DNA from: Closterium sp. Naga37s-1
Taxonomy: Eukaryota; Streptophyta; Zygnematophyceae; Desmidiales; Closteriaceae
Assembly: GCA_947471745.1 (NCBI GenBank)
Contig: CANJKZ010000080.1
Location: forward strand, 3,636,001 to 3,700,000
Reading direction: 5' to 3'
Length of the DNA stretch: 64,000 nt
Shown here: positions 43,963 through 54,900 of the stretch, in pieces
Layout of the letters: every line of letters starts with the position of its first letter
Numbering within the stretch: the stretch's first letter is position 1
Made by a program: the position numbers and the translations under genes
Notes under the pieces: model-generated
What the model was told of the DNA's origin: nothing
What the model saw: only the letters and a program-made list of their open reading frames with translations
The model's database searches: none

Positions 43963-46900
43963 TTACGAAAGTGCGTGTACATCCCTGAAATTTCGGCTGC
44001 GCAGATACTCAGTGAGGACGGGGTGGTTTTCGATTCTGTCCAGGGGAACCCAATTGTCTTCGGTGGGTGTACGGTCCTTCCAGCGGAGTAAGAACTCGAT
44101 CCTTCGGGCTCCTCGAGGGTCGCGAACTCTGTGACTCAGGATTTTTTCGGGGGTGATGATAGGTTCAGTTGGTGGTCTTGTCATGCTGGCTGGGCGATTG
44201 CGTGGTAGTTGGCTCGTGGACGGGACGTAAGGGCGAAGTAGGCTGACGTGGAATGAGGGGCTGACGTACCAGTCAGCAGGGAGGAGGAGGTGGGCGGTGA
44301 CGGGTGTAAGCATGTGGCTTATGCGAAATGGCCCACAGTATCGGGGGCGGAGTTTTGGGGTGATGGGCAGTCGGAGGTTCTGGGTGTCGAGTAAAACTAA
44401 GTCGTCGGGCTGGTAAGTGACAGGTCTGCGGTGGCGGTCGGCGTTGCGTTTAGCGATGATGTTTGATTTTTTTATTGCGTCTACTGCCCGGGTCCGTGCT
44501 GCTTGTCATATTTCGGCGAACTGTTGTGCTCGTGGTACTGGGTTGTCGGGATTTGGGGTCATGGGTACTGTCGGGTCTTGTCCGTAGTTCAGGTAAAATG
44601 GTGACTGTTGGGTCGTGGCGGATGGCGAGTTGTTGTACGCGAATTCGATTAGTGGCAGTTGCTGTTCCCACGTGGTCGGGTCGTCACACGTGGCCCTGAT
44701 GAGCTGTTCCATGGTCTGATTTGTCCGTTCTGTCTGTCCGTCGGTTTCGGGGTGGTATGATGAACTGAACTGCAGTCGCGTGCCCAACTGATGCCACAGG
44801 TTCCGCCAGAAGTTGCTGGTGAATTTCGTATCGCGGTCGCTGATGATCGCCGCTGGTATCCCGTGCAGTCGGACGACGGTGGAGATGAAGAGGCGTGCTG
44901 TTTCGTCGGCTGTGATTGATTTTTTGCAGGCTGCGAAATGTGCCATTTTCGTCAGTCGATCGACGACGACCAGGATCGCGTCGTTCCCACTCGCCCCGGC
45001 TGGTAACCCCGTGACGAAGTCCATTGTCACCTGCTGCCAAGCATGCTCTGGGGGTGGTATCGGCTGTAACTGTCCCGCCGGCCGCTGTCGTGATGATTTC
45101 ATGAGCTGACAAGTGGGACACGATGCCACGTGTCGCTGTACGTCAGTCAACATTTCGGGCCAGTAATAATGCCGCTGCAGCTGCTGCCGTGTTTTTTCTA
45201 CTCCGAAATGCCCCGAGGTAACTCCGTCGTGTGCCTCCTGTAACAGTAATTCCCGTAGCAGTGTATACCCAGGCACCCAAATGCGGTCAGTCCCGTTTTT
45301 TACGTAATAGACTCCCTTTGCTGCTGCGAACTGCTGCGAATTTCCTCCTGTGAAGAATGGGTCCGTTTGGTACCCGTGGGTGAATAGGCCTGTCAGTAGC
45401 GGGCTTGTCTGGGCGAGTAGTATTGCGTGGATCTGGGCAGCGGGGCGGGTCAGTGCGTCGGCGATGTTCGAGGCTCCCTTTTTGTAAGTGACCGTGTAGT
45501 GAAAGTTGGACTCGAGGAAATCGAGCCAGCAAATCTGTCGTGGGTTGAGGTGTGGCTGTGCGCGAAGATACTGTAGTGATTTATGGTCTGTCCGTACTGT
45601 CACGTCCGTGCCAGTCAAGTAACAGCGCCATACTTTGAACGCGTGCACGATCGCAAGCATTTCGCGGTCGTGTATCGGGTAATTTTTCTCGGGCGGATGC
45701 AGTTTTCGTGACTCGTATGCGATAGGCTGTAGGCCATTGCCGAAATCCTGTAGCAGTGTGGCTCCGATGGCGATATCGCTTGCGTCGGTAACTACTTCGA
45801 ATGGGCGGTGTGGGTCGGCGATGCGCAGGACGGGCGGTGAACAAAGAACATTTTTCAGGGCAGAGAAGGCAGCATGCTCTTTCTCCCCCCACGTAAAAGC
45901 GACCCCCTTCCGCAGTAAATCCGTCAGTGGGGCAGTTAACTGTGCCATATCGGGGACGAACCGACGCACATAATTAACGAACCCTAAAAAGCTCTGCAGC
46001 TCCGTGATGTTCGTCGGGGGATGCCACGCTTTTACCATATCCAGCTTTTTTGGGTCGATTTCAACTCCAGCCTCCGAAATAACGTGCCCCAAAAATTCTA
46101 ACCTATCCTGGAAGAACTCGCACTTGGAACCCTTGGTCAGTAATCTGTGCTCGTCTAAAACCTTAAATACTGCTTCCAGATCTGCTAAGTGCTGCTGCTT
46201 ATCCCGACTGTAAACTAGGATGTCGCCGAGGTACACGATCACGCATTTATCTAAGAGCGGCCTAAATGCCTCGTTCATGGTCATCTGAAAAGTCGCCGGT
46301 GCGTTGGTCAGCCCGAATGGCATCACAGTGTACTCGAACGACCCGTACCTAGTCCTGAAAGCTGTTTTGGCGCAGTCCGATGGTTCGACCCTAATTTGAT
46401 GGTAACCTCCCCGTAAATCTATTTTCGAAAAAACCCGTGCTGTTCGCAGTTGGTCGATCAGTTCGTCGGCGCGGGGAATGGGGTACCGCGACTTGACTGT
46501 TACCCTGTTCAATGCTCTGTAGTCGATACACATGCGAAAACCCCCGTCTTTCTTCGGCGTGAATAGTATCGGTGCGGCGAACGGTGACGAGCTCGGTCTG
46601 ATGAATTTTTTCTCTAACAGGTAATCTAACTGCTTCCTTAGTTCGTCGAGCTCGGGCTGTGTCAGTCTGAACTGGCGCTGTACGGTTGGCTGTGCCCCCG
46701 ATTCTAATTAGATTCGGTGGTCATGTGCTCGTTGAGGTGGCAGTCCTTTCGGTAAGTCGTCGGGGAAAATCCCGGGGTATCGTTTCAACAGTTCCTGTAA
46801 TTCAGGCAGTACAGCTGCCAGCAGTTTCTTGAAATCACTCGGCTGCTCTGCTTCCTCTACTACTGCGATGTCTACTGCGTACACGTCAGCTCCAGCAGCG

Positions 46901-47559
46901 ACAGCCCGTTTCATTGTGATGGCGTTGACGTGTACCGTTGATGACTCGGGCGACTGCCAGCGAGGTAGCTCGACCCAGTTACCACTACTTCGCACGGTGC
47001 AGCTACCCGTCGTCCAGTCAATTCGCGGGTTATACCGTCGCAGCCAATCACGTCCCAGTAAAATATCGTGCCCATCCAGTGTCGTTGCGAGCATTTCCTG
47101 TGTAAACCCGAAATTTCCCCCGCAGCGGACTTTGACTCTTTCTACCTTTTCCCGTATGGCCAGTGGCGTGCCGTCGACTAAGCGCGCGTCTATCTCCGGT
47201 AAACAACGGCTAAGTGTCAGTTGCAGTTTTCGTGCGGTTGCGGTATTAACTAAACTGTGGCTTGCTCCTCCGTCGATAAAAATCTTCACTGCTGCTCCCT
47301 GTATTTTCCCGTGGATCAGTACTGGGCAATCCGTCGCTGTACCCTCCTTATTCGTCCGAGTCCGATCGATAGCATGAATCGGTACTGTGACTCGGTGAGG
47401 GTCGGTGGGGTTGGGCGAGCAGGCAGTCTCGTCAGTAGTTGGCCCGATTCCTACTGACTGCTGGCGTTTCCCTGCTTTGGAGACTCCCTCCCCTACTCTG
47501 CTCCGCGGCGCCTTAGCTCCTCTGGGCATTCGCTCTTGCGATGGCCCGGCCTGTTGCAA
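43963..47559 (-). pseudogene. Gypsy pol (protease-RT-RNase H-integrase-chromodomain), interrupted
   Basis: One reading frame covers the whole span but is broken by TAA at 46708-46710, between protease and RT, and TGA at 44506-44508, after integrase. Protease: IDGGASHSLV. RT: TPKKDGGFRMCIDYRALN, FGLTNAPATFQ and VYLGDILVYS, where the family has YLDD, so a catalytic Asp is replaced by Gly. RNase H: TDASDIAIGATL. Integrase: an HHCC finger (GHFGVEKTRQQL...CPTCQ) and catalytic regions around MDFVTGLP, SDRDTKFTSNFW and ETDGQTERTN. The last part (LLRWKDRTPTEDNWVPLDRI) is chromodomain-like. The frame is offset -1 from gag. Confidence 0.93.
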
Positions 47560-48695
47560 GCGAAGCAGCGCCCCTTAAACGGCGCGGCAGCTGCATTCGT
47601 CGCAACAGCGTGTACAGTGGCGTGCTCGATCGGTCCCCGAGGACGATGTCCATAGTAGGACCCCGGTCTCGGACGGCGTAAAATGTCGATTTTCTCGGCG
47701 AGCGCGAGAATCTCGTTGAAGTTCGAGAGCCCGCGTAGCATGATTTCGTGCGAGATGTCCGGCTTCAGCCCTCCGACGTAACGGTCCACCCGCTCCGCTT
47801 CGTGCATATAGCCGACTTGCTCGCATAATGCGAGGAAACCACTCGTATAGTCTTGAACCGATCCAAGCTGCCGCCAAGTGCGCAATCTCTGACGCGCCGA
47901 AATAGAAGCCGCGATCGGCTCGAAGCGCGCCCGAAGCCCTGCGCACCACGCATCCCACGTGCTGTATTGGGCGGTCTCGCAGAATGAACTCCAGGTGACA
48001 GCTGGGCCCGTGGGCCCTTCCTCTTGCGACGGTGGCTCGTAGGCGCGTGGCGACGTCACGATGACTCGCCACCAGTCCATGGCGGGGCCCCTTAGCAGCG
48101 AAACGGCATACCGAATCTTCGTTGCGTCCGACTCGACGTAATTCGCGTCGAAGAAGACGTTCATCGTGAAGACCCACGACTGAACCGTCGGACCTCCACG
48201 CTGGCTCGGGTCGAAGCAGGGCGGGCGTTGCGGCTTGAGTGGCATTGGTGCCATGATGGCCTGTTCGCCACTTGTCGCCGCGAACTCCACGTGCCGACGG
48301 GCTTCGTGAGGCTCCCGCGGGCTTGGTGCGACCCTGTTTCCTCCCATGCCAGGCATCGGCTGTGCGGCGCCATCGCTGGCTGCGCATGAGCGCTGTCCCA
48401 CGCTGTTGTTTTGTGTTGGTGTGCCGGACGAGATGACGATCGGCTCGTCTGATTGTGCAGATGCATTTGTCGGTGCGTGTGGTGGCGCTGGAGTGTTCAT
48501 CGTTGATTGCTGACGCGCGGAGTCACGTTCCGCCGTGAGCGTTGCAATTTCGAGCGCCGAATCTTCAAGTTGGCGCACCAGACGGTCGAGCTGCTCCTGC
48601 GTCAATGTGGCGAGCGTGAATTCGGCCATGGCGGGGGTGTCGGGCGAGCTCAGCGAAAGCCTCGGTCGTGGCCGTGCGTGCTTACGAGAGAGCAC
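47493..48695 (-). CDS. Gypsy gag
   Basis: 400 aa, intact. It shows a Retrotransposon_gag-like region (WSSFCETAQYSTWDAWCAGL...LGSVQDYTSGFLALCEQVGY) and one CCHC knuckle, CFACNRPGHRKSEC, near the C terminus. It overlaps pol by 67 bp in a different frame, suggesting -1 frameshifting for pol expression. Confidence 0.92.
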   Translation of the reverse strand: MLSRKHARPRPRLSLSSPDTPAMAEFTLATLTQEQLDRLVRQLEDSALEIATLTAERDSARQQSTMNTPAPPHAPTNASAQSDEPIVISSGTPTQNNSVGQRSCAASDGAAQPMPGMGGNRVAPSPREPHEARRHVEFAATSGEQAIMAPMPLKPQRPPCFDPSQRGGPTVQSWVFTMNVFFDANYVESDATKIRYAVSLLRGPAMDWWRVIVTSPRAYEPPSQEEGPTGPAVTWSSFCETAQYSTWDAWCAGLRARFEPIAASISARQRLRTWRQLGSVQDYTSGFLALCEQVGYMHEAERVDRYVGGLKPDISHEIMLRGLSNFNEILALAEKIDILRRPRPGSYYGHRPRGPIEHATVHAVATNAAAAPFKGRCFACNRPGHRKSECPEELRRRGAE

Positions 48696-48811
48696 TACGA
48701 GCGGCGGTGCTGTGTCGCTGAGAGACGTCTACCCCCCCCAAAAATTGAGATAGTGGGGAAGCGAAGGTGTGGGTGCGGTCCGAGAGGAGATCGTAGGCTC
48801 TGAATACCAGG

Positions 48812-49154
48812 TGTTACGAGTGCAATTGAGTGAACGAACGAGAATTGCACTATCGAAGCAAGAGTACAATGAGCAAAGGCATGAGCGAAGAATATATAGC
48901 GAAACTACAGTGGTAACGGTAATGGACTGTGGTTGTCGCGCGACGGGCCTGGGACTGAGGTTGGGAAAAAGTGTCGAAGCGGAGGCCCGGAGCGCGGGTT
49001 ACCCGCCGAGCCGTGAGGTCGGGGTGCGATGTGCGAAGGTGGCGAGCGGATTGTCGATGCGAGGGTGGCGAGTGGTAACGGTGCTGACTGTGGTGCTACA
49101 GTGATGTACGCGTTGAGCAGGGATGCGAAGTAAGGAAAAGGGATTTTCCTTACA
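48812..49154 (-). repeat. 5' LTR of gypsy element
   Basis: 343 bp, same length as the left LTR. The target copy CCAAC follows at 49155-49159. Confidence 0.93.
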
Positions 49155-49281
49155 CCAACCTAACTAATACGGCATTCATGATATGAAAGATAAGCATCCA
49201 TTGCATAAGCTTACAATTCAAGAACCCTAATCGTACAAAATAATCAACACAATTTCGCCTTCAAAACTTTTTTGCATCCTC

Positions 49282-50826
49282 CTAGGGTGCACTGACCACC
49301 TCCTCCCTCTCCTCAACGGCCAGCACTTTCAGCAGCAGACTAGCTTTCACCATAGCAGGGCCCAGTTCGCCCTCCACCAGTTCCACCTCCCCCTCGCTCA
49401 TCCCCTTCCCCGCCTCATCCACAGCAGCCCTAAACGCCTTCATAGGATCCCCCACAGTGTCAGGATATTCCTGAAAGAAGCTCACAGCCTTGGCTGCACG
49501 CAGGGAGGGGAGGCACTCCACAGCCTTAGCTCCGATGCGCATGCCGTTGGTAAGGTGCGTGACCAGGAGAGTGAACGTGTGGGTGAAGAGCCGGAGGCGA
49601 GCAGCGTCGGCAGGGGAAATGGCAGCTAAGGCAGCACCACTGCTGCTAGACGTTGAGGATTTGAGGGAGAGGAAAGAGGGGGTGGGTTGGTCCTGCTCGC
49701 CCTGCTCCTGGCTGTTGTTGGTCGAGGCTGATGCTTTCTGACCAAGTTGCTCGATCAGTCGCACGTAGGCTATGGTCTCAGTGGTGGCAGATGCAGGTAC
49801 TACTGCTTCTGCTGCTGCTGCTGCCTCTCCTCCTGCTGCATCTGATCCTGCTGTTGCTGCGCCCGTGGTGGCACTAACATGAGAAAGAGCGGCAATATCG
49901 CTCCTTAAAGCCTCGCTTCGCGTTAGCCCCGTTGCTGGACCCACCAAGCTTAAAGCCCTCGTGGCTCCTGACACATCATCCCCACCATCGCCGCCAGACT
50001 CCCCGCCGGATATCCCGCCGGATTCCACACCGGTTTTCCCGCCAAGGGCTTGGAGCACGGCCCTATCAAGAGCCTCGTGCACGTGCATCTGATCGACTAG
50101 GTATTGTCCGAACCTCTTAGCTCCAAACCTCCATCGATCGAACGACGGCAGCGGCGGCTCACCCTTCGCCCGCGCAACAGAAAGCTTCCCCTGCGACTCG
50201 AGAACCTGCAGGTGCCTCACCAGGCGTTCGTACAGGTCTACCTGCGGCGCGGGTGCATCTCCCTCTGCCAGTTGTTGCCGAGGCTGCTGATCAGCTTCGA
50301 CCCGAGCTTCGTAGCCTTGAGAAGTAGCGCCGGGAGTGAAGCTTTTCACCTTGAGATTGCCGATTTCGTCCGGACCTATTTCCGACGCTGCCGAACCTGC
50401 GGCCTCCCAACCTTCCACCCGGACGAAGTCTACGCGACCCTTTGCTGCTGCGCGCTGGTCTACCAACGGATGACCACGTGTCGGGGTCGGGTTGGAGGAA
50501 GACTTCTCCTCCAATTTCTGCACTAGACGCGTGATTTTCGGATCTTCTGGCACGACGGCGGACGGTCCAGATTTCGACCCATTTTCACGCGGTTTCTTGG
50601 TCCCCCCAGCAGTCTTACTACCCTTGGATTTAGCCGGCGACTTGTTCGACGGGCCGCCGGACCCAAATCCCTTACCCGATCCACCCGCTGCTGCGTTAAT
50701 TCTGACTGAATGACTTCTGCTAATCGGAAACGCGGTTCTGCTCGAGCCTGGAGCATGATGAAGAAATCTGCTCTCGGGACGCGAAAGCTGATGACAACAG
50801 GGGAGATTAACGAGCGATGACGCCAT
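49282..50826 (-). CDS. Chloroplast heme-oxygenase-like protein (HO2 type, probably inactive)
   Basis: 514 aa, no introns. A Ser/Arg/His-rich start (MASSLVNLPCCHQLSRPESR) looks like a plastid transit peptide and a Gly/Ser/Lys-rich linker follows. The C-terminal half follows the plant heme-oxygenase order: RFGQYLVDQMHVHEALDRAV, TGLTRSEALRSDIAAL, AYVRLIEQLGQ, FTHTFTLLVTHLTNGMRIGA, then the final helices around FFQEYPDTVGDPMKAFRAAV. The FVAMKLHT motif that carries the heme-ligand His in active enzymes is not recognisable. This fits HO2-like proteins, which do not degrade heme but affect tetrapyrrole metabolism. Ala/Ser and Gly insertions lengthen it. Confidence 0.7.
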   Translation of the reverse strand: MASSLVNLPCCHQLSRPESRFLHHAPGSSRTAFPISRSHSVRINAAAGGSGKGFGSGGPSNKSPAKSKGSKTAGGTKKPRENGSKSGPSAVVPEDPKITRLVQKLEEKSSSNPTPTRGHPLVDQRAAAKGRVDFVRVEGWEAAGSAASEIGPDEIGNLKVKSFTPGATSQGYEARVEADQQPRQQLAEGDAPAPQVDLYERLVRHLQVLESQGKLSVARAKGEPPLPSFDRWRFGAKRFGQYLVDQMHVHEALDRAVLQALGGKTGVESGGISGGESGGDGGDDVSGATRALSLVGPATGLTRSEALRSDIAALSHVSATTGAATAGSDAAGGEAAAAAEAVVPASATTETIAYVRLIEQLGQKASASTNNSQEQGEQDQPTPSFLSLKSSTSSSSGAALAAISPADAARLRLFTHTFTLLVTHLTNGMRIGAKAVECLPSLRAAKAVSFFQEYPDTVGDPMKAFRAAVDEAGKGMSEGEVELVEGELGPAMVKASLLLKVLAVEEREEVVSAP

Positions 50827-51639
50827 GGTGAGAAATAGTATGTGCTCAAATTAGGTGCCGACACGACAAGGAGATGCCTGGAGAATGCTCGTTCTCTGAT
50901 TGGATTCTTAGCAAATTATATCACCCACGAGAGTGTTTTCCAAAGCGCCATATCTCATGACCATCTTCCTCGGTGTTTGCGAAGATTTGCAAGGTGTCGA
51001 AATGTTACCAGCAGATCGTCGCTTCTTCGACGCAGAATCGAACGGCAGGAACCCGTCGTCGCAGAAACGAAACGGCCAACTGGACGGAGACGGGAGGACC
51101 TCGGATTCGGGCCCATGAACCTGGTCAGCCTATAGTGTAGCCAGGAGAGTGCATGAACACAAAATACACTCACGTAGCAACGTTCCTTACATTTGCAGTT
51201 TTTTTTTTCTTTTTCTTTTTTCAAAATAATCTATGGTATGCCTTGTATTACGTTTTGGGACCTCTGGTAGATGCAACCAGCCTGCTTATCTGTATCACAA
51301 ATAAAACTCGTCGGTATGCATCGAATTTGTAGTCAATCAGCCCATCATTGAGCCAAACAGTGAGGCATGAAGAATCTGGCTATCATGGCTGATGGAGGCG
51401 GTTTTCCACAGGTGAAGGAACTGTGCACGCCAGGCAGGGGGGTACCACTTATTAAATATGTGCAAGATATGCATGTCCGAAGGATATGCATGTATGCATG
51501 ATACACAGCACAAGAGGCTATGCAGGAAGATAGTATGGCTACAAAACGGAGGAGAGGAGAGGACCGGACTAGGTTGAGGGGGTTGGGGGACAATAGCCAC
51601 AGAAGTTGCTCAGAAGACGGATGCAGATGAGAAGGCAGG

Positions 51640-51947
51640 CATAGATACATGTATTGAGACAGCTCAAAACACTTCTTTTATCACGGGACAATATCTACAG
51701 AAGTTGCTCAGAAGAAGGATGCAGATGAGAAGGCAGGCATAGATACATGGGGATGAGATCGTACCTCTGCAAGGCGGGAATGGCTAAGGTACAGGGGAGG
51801 GGACGAGAAATCATGGATGCATACAAGGCAGGCATAGATACATGGGGATGAGATGAGATCGTACCTCTGCAAGGCGGGAAAGGCTAGGGTACAGGGGACG
51901 ACCGCGTGTAAACAGAAGTGTTTTGAGACGTCTCAAAACACTTCTGT
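51640..51947 (-). repeat. Extra copies of the UBR gene last exon
   Basis: Two to three diverged copies (frame LYLSHSRLAEVRSHPH and AFSSAS) lie at 51690-51800, 51800-51905 and about 51600-51655. They are separated by a decayed palindrome (ATTGAGACAGCTCAAAACAC, 51653) and the 48-bp perfect palindrome at 51906-51953. Confidence 0.85.
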
Positions 51948-51953
51948 TTACAC
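51906..51953. repeat. 48-bp perfect palindrome (ACGT class)
   Basis: Every base pairs around the centre TTTTGAGACGTCTCAAAA (51921-51938), with outer arms GTGTAAACAGAAGTG. It overlaps the end of the modelled last UBR exon, whose TAA stop (51948-51950) lies inside the right arm. Confidence 0.95.
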
Positions 51954-54900
51954 TAAGGATGCAGATGAGGAGGCAGGCAGAGATATATGGGGATGAGATC
52001 GTACCTCTGCAAGGCGGGAATGGCTAAGGTACAGAGGACGACCACGACGCATGTACGCGTCATCCTGAGATCAGCAAATACACCACAATCAAAGAGGAAT
52101 ATTCCATTGCAATTACGGCATCCATGTAACGACCGGGCAGATAGGTATGATATACAACAGTTTGGGTGAGCAAAAAGTCACGCATACCGGGTCTAGAGAA
52201 ATGGGTGGAATAAAATGCATCGCCATTTGCCCGATAACAAGCAAAGTAAGACAAGGCACCAAGGTGGGTAACAACAACCGTGCCCTTATAACCTGCGGGC
52301 CAAATTGTTCGAAGTTAGGAGGAGTGGTTGAGCGAGAGACGCGATTGGCCAAGATTTTGGGTGGCAGAGTCAAACCCAACTGAAGTTAGGAAGGTTGAAC
52401 CAATTTGAGTCAGATGGAGAGAGCAGCGCATATGTGCGCAGCGTGTATCAAGAGCAACAGCCATATGCTCTGAGCCAGCCACCTCAAGAATGCACTCACC
52501 TCTCCATGCGAGTCGAGATAGATTCAGATGGAGGGAGCAGCACATATGTGTGCATCGTGTATCAACAGCAACATATGCTCTGAGCCAGCCACCTCAGGAA
52601 TGCACTCACCTCTCCATGTGAGTCGAGATAGATTCAGATGGAGAGAGCAGCGCATATGTGCACGCCATGTATCAACAGCACCTGTGCTTTCTGAGTCGAC
52701 TTATAACTCCACTCACCTCTCCATGTGAGTCGAGATAGATGGAGAGAGCAGCGCATATGTGCACGCCATGTATCAACAGCACCGGCTGTGTTGATCGCAC
52801 CACCTCGAGACTGTTGAGACGATACAGCAGTGCTCCTGTTTCTCACCTCTCCATGTGAGTCGAGATAGATGGAGAGAGCAGCACATATGCGCACACCGTG
52901 TATCAACAGCACTAGCCATGCTCTTTGGGAGGACCCAAAGGCCACCTTACTCCTCACCTCTCCATGCGAGTCGAGATAGATGGAGAGACCGGCACATATG
53001 TGCACTCCATGTATCAGCACCAGCTGTGTCGATCGCATCACCAGGAACAGACCCGTGCCTCCATTCTCTGCACAGGGGGTTGGATGGTTAACAGAGAAAG
53101 GGCAAGCGTATGTGTGCACGCCATGTATGATCACCAGCTGTGTTGATCGCATCACCAGGAACAGACCCGTGCCCCCGTTCTATGCATGTAGGGGTGGACG
53201 GCGATGGTAAAAAATACATATAATGTACATGATAGGCCCACTGAAATATCAGGCTGCCCAGAATTACTTTAGAATCTAGAATCCTTGCACACGAGAGGTT
53301 TGCGACCTGTACGGACGCTGCTACCGGGTCCCGTCTGGCCGCATTCTCTCGCCTGCTCAGGTCTCTTCACACTGCGCACTGTTAGAATTAGGCAGTCAAC
53401 ACTTAGGGCCTTAGGGTCCCTCGACTTTCACCCATCCACCTCTGACCCCAGCCTCTTCATCCGAGCACCACCCTCCCGGTTCTTCATCCTGGTTTATGTC
53501 GATGACATGATCCTTGTCACCAAGGATCAGACTGAGCTGGCAGCAGTCAAAACCGCACTTGGTGAGAAGCTGGCCATGAAGGACCTTGGGAAGCTGACGA
53601 ACTATTTGGGAATGGAAATCACACGTGATCGCACAGCCCGCACCATCACCCTTTCGCAAAAGTTTTACATCAACAACGTTCTGACGAGGTTCCAGATGCA
53701 GGAAGCAGCATCAATGCCCACCCCACTCTCTCTGCAACACCAACTCACTGCACCCTCCGTTCCCTCACCTGAGCCCTGTGACGAGCCTTACCCCGAGCTC
53801 GTGGGATCCCTCATGTACGCGATGATGTGCACTCGACCAGACTTAGCCTATCCAGTCAGTGTACTGTCCCGCTACGTTGCACCTGGTCGCTTCACTCGCC
53901 ACCACTGGTCTGCCGCCAAGCGGGTTCTTCGCTATCTCAAAGGCACACAGGATTATGTGCTCACACTTGGCGGCACTTCCCCTGTTCGCCTTGAGGGGTA
54001 CAGTGACTCATCCTATGCTGATGACCAGAGTGATCGGCGCTCGTCCCAAGGGTAATGCTTTACCCTTGGCAGTGGGGTTGTAAGTTGGCGCTCCACTCGG
54101 TCGTCCTCCGTCTCACTGTCGACCTGTGAGGCAGAGCTGTATGCCGGGACCATGGCTGCACAGGAGGCTCGTTGGCTCTCCTTCCTGCTGACAGAACTGG
54201 GGTATCCCCAACCAACCCCAACGCTTTGGTGTGACAACGAGAGCACCATTCATCTCACCAAAGACCCCGTTTTCCATGGCCGCACCAAGCACATTGAAGT
54301 CCGTCACTACTTTCTTCGTGAGCTGGTGCAGCGCGAGCAGCTGAAGGCTGAACACATTGCCTCCGACTGCAACCTTGCTGACTTGTTTACCAAGTCGCTT
54401 GTTCGCGAGGATCATTACCGCCTCCTCTCGGCCATGGGTGTTGGGCCTCCTTGTGGCTGATGTGTTGCAGCCTAGGGGGTGTGTTAGAATTAGGCTGTCA
54501 ACACTTTGTGTACTATATTCTATATCGCGTAGGTTATTTGCAGGTTGGGTGTAGTTTGTGATCCCAACCCTATCTGGTTGGGATTCCCTCGTAATCCTGC
54601 AAATCTGCCAACTCACCAATTGGAGATTTGCTAGGATTCCCATCCCATCCTTTCCCTAGCCTTGCCCATCCCAACCTCGTTTGTACTTAAGGCCTAGTGC
54701 CTTCTTTCCTAATCAATCAGTTGAGCTCCATTATTATCATGGTATCAGAGCTAGCGAATTCCGCTCACGCGGAATCCGATCCTTGGCGTCGCGATCATTC
54801 TCTTCCTCTCGGCTATGGCGTTCTCGGTTCACGCCTTCTTCGCTTAGCGTTTTTCGTCTTCACATCGTCGCACTGGTCAAAAGCGCTTTCCCGCTCCGTC

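Larger units (their letters stand above)
43593..49154 (-). mobile_element. Ty3/gypsy chromovirus LTR retrotransposon, inactive copy
   Basis: A 5,562-bp element with two 343-bp LTRs (TG...CA) flanked by the 5-bp duplication CCAAC. Coding runs on the minus strand: gag, then pol with protease, RT, RNase H, integrase and a C-terminal chromodomain-like segment. The primer site next to the 5' LTR reads TGGTATTCAGAGC, the initiator-Met tRNA type with one extra base. A purine tract (AGGAGAGGGGGTAG) precedes the 3' LTR. The LTRs differ at about five positions by eye, all transitions. pol has two in-frame stops and a changed RT motif. It lies 127 bp downstream of the heme-oxygenase-like gene. Confidence 0.95.
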
